7,577 bases of DNA from Prevotellaceae bacterium (GTDB taxonomy: Bacteria > Bacteroidota > Bacteroidia > Bacteroidales > UBA932). The DNA lies in NCBI GenBank assembly GCA_031259935.1, contig JAIRKV010000048.1, positions 1 to 7,577 of the forward strand, in the 5' to 3' direction. Positions within the stretch are counted from its first letter, which is position 1; each line of letters opens with the position of its first letter. The notes under the pieces are model-generated. The model worked only from the letters and a program-made list of their open reading frames with translations. It was not told where the DNA came from and ran no database searches. The translations under genes were made by a program, and so were the position numbers. This document shows, piece after piece, positions 1 through 5,427 of this stretch.

Positions 1-108
1 AACGATAAATTCGGACAAAGCGGAAAACCAATGGAATTGCTTGAAGAATATCATCTTACGCATCCTTACATTGTAGAAGCCGCAAAAAAGGCAATAAGCA
101 GAAAATAA
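1..108 (+). CDS. Transketolase C-terminal end (partial, 5' end outside window)
   Basis: An open frame enters from the left edge and ends at TAA 106-108, giving 35 residues beginning NDKFGQSGKPMELLEEYHL. The pattern FGxSG-x-P-x-ELL-x-x-Y-x-L-T followed by an IV-x-x-A-x-x-A helix is the characteristic end of transketolase-family C-terminal domains (whole transketolases and the split C-terminal subunit found in many bacteria). Family knowledge: transketolase moves two-carbon units between sugar phosphates in the pentose phosphate pathway, using thiamine diphosphate in the cytoplasm. The cofactor and active-site regions lie outside the window, so I cannot tell a full-length enzyme from a split subunit. 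The sigma factor gene starts only 24 nt downstream with no terminator visible between them. Confidence 0.8.
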   Translation, partial: NDKFGQSGKPMELLEEYHLTHPYIVEAAKKAISRK

Positions 109-132
109 CATGTTTTTCAGCAAACTACATTT

Positions 133-684
133 ATGCACAGCGAAATAAACGACAAATTATTAATCGAAATGTTTAAAAGCAGCGACAGCAAAAACTTTGC
201 TTTTAATCAAATTGTGCTTAAATATCAGGAACGAATATACTGGCATATCCGAAAAATAGTAACATGTCACGATGACGCCGACGATTTGGTACAGGAATCG
301 TTTATAAAAATATGGAATTCATTAGATAAATTCAGAGGCGAGTCGAGTTTGTACACATGGATTTACCGAATAGCGACAAACGAAGTTCTCGCCTTTTTGA
401 AAAAACAAAAATCGCATAACCATGTTTCGTTGCAGGATGTGGAAAATGATTTGCGCGACACGCTGAAACAGGACATATATTTTAACGGCGATGATGCTCA
501 AATAAAACTTCAGCAGATACTTGCAAGCCTGCCGCCCAAACAGCGACTGGTTTTTAACTTGAAATATTTTGACGGAATGAAATATGAAGAAATTGCCGAA
601 ATACTCGACACATCGGTCGGAGCGCTTAAAGCATCATACCATATCGCAGTCGAAAAAATTAAAAAAAATATTAACAGCATTTAA
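133..684 (+). CDS. ECF-family RNA polymerase sigma factor
   Basis: The 183-residue protein has the two-domain layout and length of ECF sigma factors. Sigma region 2 covers about residues 23-93, with the core-binding segment DDADDLVQESFIKIWNSL (47-64) and the -10 recognition segment YTWIYRIATNEVLAFLKKQK (74-93). Sigma region 4 covers about 124-178, with LPPKQRLVF at 133-141, then a helix-turn-helix around YEEIAEILDTSVGALKASYH (151-170). The KASYHxAV ending of region 4 is typical of Bacteroidetes members. It directs core RNA polymerase to a stress or surface-signal regulon; which one cannot be read from the sequence. The ATG at 133 is the only good start after the upstream stop. The gene is followed after 33 nt by a small membrane protein and then a Spy-like protein, which suggests a sigma/anti-sigma/sensor operon. 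No Bacteroidetes housekeeping promoter is visible in the 24-nt upstream gap. Confidence 0.95.
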   Translation: MHSEINDKLLIEMFKSSDSKNFAFNQIVLKYQERIYWHIRKIVTCHDDADDLVQESFIKIWNSLDKFRGESSLYTWIYRIATNEVLAFLKKQKSHNHVSLQDVENDLRDTLKQDIYFNGDDAQIKLQQILASLPPKQRLVFNLKYFDGMKYEEIAEILDTSVGALKASYHIAVEKIKKNINSI

Positions 685-717
685 ACCTTTTTGATTTCAA
701 TTAATCAAACAAATAGC

Positions 718-1119
718 ATGAACGATGAAACAAACATAAAATTACCCGACAGGCTGAAAAATTCACCCTTCAGCCTGCCAAACGGATATTTTGACTCTTT
801 GCCCGACCGCATAATGAAAAAATGTACGGGCGAAACAGCCAAAAAACCTGCATTCTGGAAAACGGCAAAACCCATATTAAATTTTGCAGCAGGATTTTTA
901 TTGCTTGTCGGCATTTCACAAATAACAGTAAATATCGTAACCAATAAAAAATCGGATGAAACGGTTCATTTGGCACAAACAAATACAGATGAAACGGAAA
1001 TAATCGATTTATACAAAAACGCTGAATTCAGTGATGAAATAGAAAATGAAATAATTAATTATCTTGTTGAAGATCATTATATATCAATGGTTTTTATCGA
1101 AGATGAATATTTACCTTAA
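718..1119 (+). CDS. Small single-pass membrane protein, probable anti-sigma-type partner of the ECF factor
   Basis: I choose the ATG at 718 (133 residues). The frame is open from a TTG at 691, but those nine codons encode a nondescript MISINQTNS and ATG is the usual start. The N-terminal part carries NSPFSLPNGYFDSLPDRI (residues 15-32), matching the PF-x-P-x-GYF-x-x-LP-x-R-I motif I recall from small proteins encoded just after ECF sigma genes in Bacteroidetes. One hydrophobic segment, about residues 52-73 (including ILNFAAGFLLLVGIS), predicts a cytoplasmic N-terminus and a periplasmic C-terminus. The last 60 residues are strongly acidic. There is no HxxxCxxC zinc anti-sigma motif and only one cysteine (C36). 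The anti-sigma role is inferred from position and topology; family knowledge alone supports only an uncharacterised membrane protein. The downstream gene starts 13 nt after its stop. Confidence 0.8.
   Translation: MNDETNIKLPDRLKNSPFSLPNGYFDSLPDRIMKKCTGETAKKPAFWKTAKPILNFAAGFLLLVGISQITVNIVTNKKSDETVHLAQTNTDETEIIDLYKNAEFSDEIENEIINYLVEDHYISMVFIEDEYLP
750..777 (+). promoter_or_regulatory. 9-bp perfect inverted repeat near the start of the membrane-protein gene
   Basis: CAGGCTGAA (750-758) and TTCAGCCTG (769-777) are exact reverse complements around a 10-nt loop. The repeat lies within codons 11-20 of the gene starting at 718 and would form an RNA hairpin about 32 nt after the start codon. It could damp translation of the membrane protein or affect RNA stability between the sigma and downstream genes. 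It may equally be coincidence in coding DNA. There is no T-run after it, so it is not an intrinsic terminator. Confidence 0.35.
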
Positions 1120-1132
1120 ATATGTAACAACC

Positions 1133-1738
1133 ATGAAAAAATTAATATTAATATCAATTATTTTTATTTGCGCAGGCATACAGTCGGCAAAAGCGCAGAA
1201 TACTGACTGCATAAGCGATTCTGCAGTTTTAAAATGTTTTGACAAAAACGCCGACGACCGGTTCGAACTGCTTGCATACTGCGAGGATACGGCAAAACAG
1301 CACAAAAAATTTACAATAGACAAAAAAGACAGAGAAAAAATTCACAAAATGCTGGACGAGAAGAAAAAAGAATATTATACCAAAGAAATGAATCTTACCG
1401 AAGATGAAGCCAAAGTGTTTTTTCCGATACTGGATCAATTTGAAAGCAAACATCGAAAAATAACACACGAACGTAAAAAACTGTCGCATAATTTTGAAAT
1501 CGGAAAAATAGCAATAACCGATGCCGAAGCCAAACGAATTAACAAACAGTGGTTTGACCTGCAAAAACAGGAATTTGATTTGATGCTTGAATACATGAAA
1601 ATATTTGAAACAATACTGTCGCCCAAAAAATTGTTCCTGTTCCATAAAGCCCATGAAAATTTCATGCGCGAATTGATAAAAAGCGTAGGTTTTAAAAACA
1701 AAAACCTTCCGCCGTTCAATTTCAACGGACGACTGTAA
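1133..1738 (+). CDS. Secreted Spy/CpxP-like (LTxxQ-motif) helical protein
   Basis: I start this gene at the ATG at 1133 because it opens a clean signal peptide, MKKLILISIIFICAGIQSAKA with cleavage after residue 21 (AKA|Q). The longer frame from 1064 would bury that signal inside the preceding gene. The product has 201 residues. The mature part from about residue 63 onward is charged and helical, with two motifs resembling the paired LTxxQ motifs of Spy and CpxP: LTEDEA at 88-93 and LSPKKL at 142-147, the latter followed by FHKAHENFMREL. Family knowledge: Spy is a periplasmic chaperone and CpxP is an inhibitor in envelope stress signalling. I infer a periplasmic sensor or chaperone tied to the upstream sigma factor. 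An unusual N-terminal mature segment (22-62) has three cysteines, C26, C35 and C50. The gene is 13 nt from its upstream neighbour and ends the operon; no convincing intrinsic terminator follows. Confidence 0.85.
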   Translation: MKKLILISIIFICAGIQSAKAQNTDCISDSAVLKCFDKNADDRFELLAYCEDTAKQHKKFTIDKKDREKIHKMLDEKKKEYYTKEMNLTEDEAKVFFPILDQFESKHRKITHERKKLSHNFEIGKIAITDAEAKRINKQWFDLQKQEFDLMLEYMKIFETILSPKKLFLFHKAHENFMRELIKSVGFKNKNLPPFNFNGRL

Positions 1739-1777
1739 AGCTTTTATGCATTTTTTTGTATTTCTTAACTTAATAAA

Positions 1778-1808
1778 TTGCTTACAAATAATATATTTTT
1801 TACCTTTG
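1778..1808 (+). promoter_or_regulatory. Promoter P1, Bacteroidetes sigma type
   Basis: TTG at 1778-1780 is followed after 20 nt by TACCTTTG at 1801-1808, an exact match to the TAnnTTTG -7 element with the spacing expected of the Bacteroidetes -33/-7 promoter. Transcription would start around 1813-1818, leaving a leader of roughly 155 nt before the start at 1970. Confidence 0.65.
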
Positions 1809-1834
1809 CATCCTGTTTATATTTATAAAAATGA

Positions 1835-1852
1835 TTTTATTTGCAAATAAAA
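1835..1852. promoter_or_regulatory. Perfect 18-bp palindrome, candidate operator
   Basis: TTTTATTTGCAAATAAAA equals its own reverse complement over all 18 bases. It sits downstream of P1 and upstream of P2. A dimeric regulator bound here could block P1 elongation or act on P2. The AT-rich flanks lower its significance; only the central ATTTGCAAAT core is informative. Confidence 0.4.
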
Positions 1853-1880
1853 ACTGCCATGCTGATTAAAAAACTGGCAT
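1851..1880. repeat. Paired decamers 20 bp apart (AAACTGCCAT / AAACTGGCAT)
   Basis: The two copies, at 1851-1860 and 1871-1880, differ at one base. That base makes the cores TGCCA and TGGCA reverse complements as well, so the pair can be read as a direct or an inverted repeat. The 20-bp spacing is about two helical turns, and the second copy ends 4 bp before the -33 element of P2. This is suggestive of a binding site but not proof. Confidence 0.4.
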
Positions 1881-1969
1881 ATTTTTTGGTTATGAATATA
1901 AAAAAGTGCATCTTTGTCGTCTTCAAATTTGACAATAGATTTATTGAGAAAAAATTATATACTATATAA
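1859..1969 (+). CDS. Possible 36-residue leader ORF directly abutting the outer-membrane protein gene
   Basis: An ATG at 1859 opens 36 codons ending in TAA at 1967-1969, and the next three bases are the ATG of the outer-membrane protein gene, in the same frame. The peptide begins MLIKKLAYFLVMNIKKCIFV, is basic and hydrophobic, and resembles no family I know. It could be translated only from P1 transcripts, because P2 lies inside it. It might couple translation to the downstream gene, or be chance in an AT-rich gap. Composition gives no strong coding signal. Confidence 0.25.
   Translation: MLIKKLAYFLVMNIKKCIFVVFKFDNRFIEKKLYTI
1885..1916 (+). promoter_or_regulatory. Promoter P2, Bacteroidetes sigma type
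   Basis: TTTG at 1885-1888 is separated by 20 nt from CATCTTTG at 1909-1916, one base off TAnnTTTG in the -7 element. The expected transcript starts near 1921-1926 and gives a leader of about 45-50 nt, a usual length, before the ATG at 1970. Confidence 0.55.
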
Positions 1970-3280
1970 ATGTTGAAAATTTACAGAAAAATATTAATTG
2001 TTTTAATAACAATAACAACCATATCAACCAATACGATATTGGCACAGAGAGATGGTGATGCTATCAGAACATATTCGCCGTACACTTTGTATGGAATTGG
2101 CGATATGTATCGTTACGGAAATGTTGCAAACAAAGCGACAGGAGGAATAAACTACGGCGTACGCGACCAGCTGGGAATAAATTCACACAATCCGGCAGCG
2201 CTGAGCATTCAGGATTCGCTTGTTGTGATGCTTGATTTTGCAGCAGGCTCAAAAAATACATATTCGAAATCATCTTTATCGACAACAAGCGCAAACACTT
2301 TTTATTTTGACTATGTAGATTTAAGCCTGCGAATAGCGCCAAACCTGACGGTAAATGTTGGAATATCGCCCGTAAGCGATATCGGTTACGATATCGAACG
2401 CAAAGAATCGGATCCATACCAGATATTCAAATACGGAGATGTAAAATATATATATTCGGGCGAAGGTGGAATAAATCAGGTACATTGGGGCGCAGGATAC
2501 AGACTGCTTCCCAAATTATCGATAGGCGTTAACATGCACTATTATTTCGGCTCAATAAACCGTTTTTATTCTATTGAACATCAAACATCTTCGCAATTTG
2601 CCAATGTTTATTCGGAAAACAGAATGAAAATCAGCAAAACAGGTTTTACTTTTGGAGCACAGTTTCATACACGGCTGAACGCTAAAACATTCCTTACGGT
2701 TGGAGCAATATATCAGCCCAAAACAATATTGCCCGTACGAAAAGAAATAACAACAATAACAACAAGCGATATAACAACCGATACATCGCGAAATATTTCT
2801 GCAAATGTTGATGATATCTTCATGCCGCAAACATTCGGAATAGGTTTCACACTACGCAAAACAGACAAACTTCTGATTGGCGCAGACTATACCTTGCAGG
2901 ACTGGTCGAAATTCAATCCGGATGGAAGTTCACATTCGTTTTCTTTTACTACGGGCAAAAGTCATACATATAATTTAGGACTGGAATATACGCCAAGAGC
3001 AACAAGTTTGAAAAATAATTTTAAACGATGGAATTACCGCGCAGGATTTCGATATTCAAAAACATTTATGACCTGTAACGGAATAAATATAACCGAACAA
3101 AGCATAATGTTTGGAGCAGGAATCCCTTTGACGCGAAGAGCAGGCTCTAAAATAAATGCCGCCGTCGAAGTCGGACAGCGGGGAACTGTCAAAAACGGAC
3201 TTATTAAAGAAACATTTGTTACGTTTTCGATAGGAATAAACATATTGGACTTATGGTTTCAGAAATTTCAATTTAATTAA
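1970..3280 (+). CDS. Outer-membrane beta-barrel protein, FadL/OmpP1-like
   Basis: The 436-residue protein starts with a signal peptide (residues 1-25, cleavage at NTILA|Q). The rest alternates short amphipathic strands and polar turns, as in outer-membrane barrels: for example LTVNVGISPVSDIGYDI (116-132), GAGYRLLPKLSIGVNMHYYFG (164-184) and the closing strand ETFVTFSIGIN (414-424). SHNPAALSIQDSL (72-84) resembles the NPAxL segment near the N-terminus of FadL/OmpP1 transport channels. A threonine-rich stretch (about 259-273) looks like a surface loop. The substrate is unknown. The final residue is Asn rather than the common aromatic, although WFQKF precedes it. Two promoter candidates lie upstream and the TPR gene follows after 19 nt. 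As I recall, Bacteroidales encode a similar barrel ahead of TPR, lptC and CBS-domain genes. Barrel assignment is firm; a transport role is inferred. Confidence 0.8.
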   Translation: MLKIYRKILIVLITITTISTNTILAQRDGDAIRTYSPYTLYGIGDMYRYGNVANKATGGINYGVRDQLGINSHNPAALSIQDSLVVMLDFAAGSKNTYSKSSLSTTSANTFYFDYVDLSLRIAPNLTVNVGISPVSDIGYDIERKESDPYQIFKYGDVKYIYSGEGGINQVHWGAGYRLLPKLSIGVNMHYYFGSINRFYSIEHQTSSQFANVYSENRMKISKTGFTFGAQFHTRLNAKTFLTVGAIYQPKTILPVRKEITTITTSDITTDTSRNISANVDDIFMPQTFGIGFTLRKTDKLLIGADYTLQDWSKFNPDGSSHSFSFTTGKSHTYNLGLEYTPRATSLKNNFKRWNYRAGFRYSKTFMTCNGINITEQSIMFGAGIPLTRRAGSKINAAVEVGQRGTVKNGLIKETFVTFSIGINILDLWFQKFQFN

Positions 3281-3299
3281 TGTTATAAATAAAATTACA

Positions 3300-4625
3300 A
3301 TGAAAACAATCAGTAAATTTACATTAAGCGCAATCTTTCTAATGTTTGTAATAACACCGGGCGCTTTCGGACAAAAAGGCAAATTTGGAGCAACTCCCGA
3401 AGACAGTGTAATCTGCGTTCGCAATCTTAACTTTATAAAAGAAGAGATTCAAGGCAATAACTTTGAAGCAGCGTATACTTTATTCAAAGAATTACTGCAA
3501 GTTTGTCCAAATGCAAGCCTTAATACATATCTGTATGGCATAAGAATAATGGAAAACATGGCAAATAAGGAAAAAGATCAGGTTGCCAGGCAAAAATATG
3601 TTGATACAATTCTTACTTTGTATGACAGGCGATACGAAATTTTCGGCAGACCATCAAAAGGCGAAACCGCTTTCCGCAAAGCAGGCGTATTAATCGATTT
3701 TCGTCCAAATCAGCACTCCGAAATCATGAAAGAATACGAAATTGCAGCAACAAATAACTATAAGCCTGCCGACTCTTACATACAGGTAATGCAGCAGGTG
3801 AAAATAATGTACGAAAAAAAATTACTTGACGGCGATGCAACAATTGCCCGTTATGAAAACATAATTAAAGCAATTGAAAAACTGCCCGCAACAGAAGAAA
3901 CTGAAAATGCACGCAAAACCGTTGATGGACTGTTTCTTGCAATGCCCGAACTCAATTCCTGCGAAACTCTTGTTACAATGTATACGCCGAAATTTCAGGC
4001 AAATCCCGAAGATATGGATTTAATTCGAGGAATAAGATATCGACTTTCCAATACCGAAGGATGCAAGGAAACACAACTGTTTGCAGATGTGGTAGAAGCA
4101 GGCTACCGCCTTGAACCGAATGCAGAATCGGCATTTCAGTTGGCTCAACTTTTCTTAATAAGAGGCGACAAGGAAAAAGGAATGTCGTATATGGACGAAG
4201 CTATTGAACAGGAATCCAACGGTCTGCAAAAATCAAAATACATGCTTCAAGTTGCCGCTGTTAATTTTCAGGATGGACGCACAGGCAAAGCGCTGTCGCT
4301 TGCAACACAAGCAAAAAATCTGAACCCGAATGCAGGCGAAGCATATATGATTATAGGAAATTGCTATGCTCGCATGGCAGCAAACGCCTCCGAATGTGAA
4401 TTTAACGGTCGCGCCATTTTCTGGATTGTAGTTGACATGTTTCAAAAAGCAAAAAGCGTAGATCCGAGCCTTGCCGCTACTGCAAACGTGTCTATTGCAA
4501 CATACAGCAAACTTTTCCCTTCGTACGAAGATATATTTCTTAACGAATATACCGAAGGTCAGCAATATACCGTGAATTGCAACGGAGTTACGGGAACAAC
4601 AACAATTCGTTCGGCAGCAAAATAA
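3300..4625 (+). CDS. Secreted tetratricopeptide-repeat protein
   Basis: The 441-residue protein has a signal peptide (about 1-24, ending GAFG) and no lipobox cysteine, so it should be a soluble or membrane-associated periplasmic protein. It is helical throughout. The clearest TPR-like units are at about 275-307 (AESAFQLAQLFLIRGDKEKGM, then a second helix) and 309-345 (LQKSKYMLQVAAVNFQDGRTG start, then ALSLATQAKNLNPNAGEAY). A weaker helical pair lies at 45-75. The extreme C-terminus, YTEGQQYTVNCNGVTGTTTI, matches the Cys/Gly then T-T-x-R ending that I recall from Bacteroidetes homologues in this position. TPRs are protein-binding scaffolds; the partner is unknown. Its place between an outer-membrane barrel and LptC suggests a role in envelope assembly. 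The gaps are 19 nt upstream and 31 nt downstream. Confidence 0.8.
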   Translation: MKTISKFTLSAIFLMFVITPGAFGQKGKFGATPEDSVICVRNLNFIKEEIQGNNFEAAYTLFKELLQVCPNASLNTYLYGIRIMENMANKEKDQVARQKYVDTILTLYDRRYEIFGRPSKGETAFRKAGVLIDFRPNQHSEIMKEYEIAATNNYKPADSYIQVMQQVKIMYEKKLLDGDATIARYENIIKAIEKLPATEETENARKTVDGLFLAMPELNSCETLVTMYTPKFQANPEDMDLIRGIRYRLSNTEGCKETQLFADVVEAGYRLEPNAESAFQLAQLFLIRGDKEKGMSYMDEAIEQESNGLQKSKYMLQVAAVNFQDGRTGKALSLATQAKNLNPNAGEAYMIIGNCYARMAANASECEFNGRAIFWIVVDMFQKAKSVDPSLAATANVSIATYSKLFPSYEDIFLNEYTEGQQYTVNCNGVTGTTTIRSAAK

Positions 4626-4656
4626 AATTCAACAGATCTAAAATTGACTTAAAAAA

Positions 4657-5427
4657 ATGAAACCGAATAAAATAAAAACGATGATGCTTTTATTGTGTGT
4701 CATCGTTTTTGTTTCGTGCGGCGACAAAAAAGAAGAAATAAACGACAATGCGGCAAAAGAAGATGTTCTGCTGTCGGAAACATTTAATTTGGACGTAGTT
4801 TTAAGTCAGTACGGCAAAACAAAACAAACGGCAAAAGCGCCGCGAATGTTGCAGTTTTCGGGCAAAGAAGGCAAATACACAACATTTCCCGATGGAATTT
4901 ATGTAGAATCGTTCACCGATTCGCTTGTGCTTGAATCGACAATCGCCGCAAAATTTGCAAAAATAAAAGAAGGCAAAGATGAACTTTACAGCGCATACGA
5001 CAGCGTAGAAGTAACAAATTACATTGACAATACAAAAATTATTACCGATACGCTTTTCTGGGACAGAAAAAACGGGAAAATTTATAACAGCTGCTTTACA
5101 AAATTTTTCTTCAGCGACGGATACTTCGACGCCCTGAATGGCTGGACATCAAACGAAAATCTTTCCAATTATGAAATACGAACCATACGCGAAGGCGATT
5201 TGACAATGGGCAGACAAAACAGAACTGCAAACGACAGCATAACCGCAAATACAATAACTTTCCCGGATACAGCCGAAATAATACCGCGACAGCAGCCAAA
5301 ACCCGAAACATCGCGAACAAATCGACAATTACCGGCACCGGAAAAAAATGTAAACGACAGAAAACCGCCAAAGTCGAAAATTTTAAAAAAATCGGAAGAA
5401 TTACAAAAAATCAATCAGGAAAAATGA
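4657..5427 (+). CDS. lptC: LptC, lipopolysaccharide export bridge component (lipoprotein form)
   Basis: The 256-residue protein begins with a lipoprotein signal whose lipobox is VFVSC, with C21 as the lipidated residue. LptC family features follow: FPDGIYVESFTDSL (77-90), LESTIAAKFAKI (92-103), the DELYSAYDSVEVTN strand pair (108-121) and TDTLFWDRKNGKIY (130-143), which match the repeating beta-jellyroll of LptC in Bacteroidetes. LptC takes lipopolysaccharide from the LptBFG transporter and passes it to LptA across the periplasm. Escherichia coli LptC has a transmembrane helix, while Bacteroidetes versions are commonly lipoproteins. After the domain (about 188 on) comes a 65-70-residue tail rich in Pro, Lys, Arg, Asn and Glu, predicted disordered. 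The stop codon overlaps the next start (ATGA at 5424-5427), which indicates translational coupling. Confidence 0.87.
   Translation: MKPNKIKTMMLLLCVIVFVSCGDKKEEINDNAAKEDVLLSETFNLDVVLSQYGKTKQTAKAPRMLQFSGKEGKYTTFPDGIYVESFTDSLVLESTIAAKFAKIKEGKDELYSAYDSVEVTNYIDNTKIITDTLFWDRKNGKIYNSCFTKFFFSDGYFDALNGWTSNENLSNYEIRTIREGDLTMGRQNRTANDSITANTITFPDTAEIIPRQQPKPETSRTNRQLPAPEKNVNDRKPPKSKILKKSEELQKINQEK

Noticed and set aside
126..133. TACATTTA as a -7 element for the sigma gene
   Set aside because: It mismatches the final G of TAnnTTTG, has no TTG at the right distance, and overlaps the start codon.
691..717. TTG start giving a nine-residue longer membrane protein
   Set aside because: The extra residues are nondescript and the ATG at 718 lies just before the conserved N-terminal part; a TTG start is not needed.
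1064..1132. Upstream ATG (1064) for the Spy-like gene
   Set aside because: It would overlap the preceding gene by 56 nt and push a clear signal peptide 23 residues inside the protein. The ATG at 1133 gives a normal exported protein.
1712..1757. Possible terminator: CCGTT/AACGG hairpin (1712-1728), then AAAGCTTT and a T-run at 1750-1757
   Set aside because: The stem is only 5 bp, lies inside the coding sequence, and is about 20 nt away from the T-run, so it is not a convincing intrinsic terminator.
1831..1869. Second small ORF in the gap (12 codons, MILFANKNCHAD)
   Set aside because: Too short to distinguish from chance; it overlaps the palindrome and the longer 36-codon frame.
2741..2790. 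ACAACAATA-like short repeat in the barrel gene
   Set aside because: It simply encodes a threonine-rich loop. The units are imperfect and few, so a phase-variable tract is not supported.
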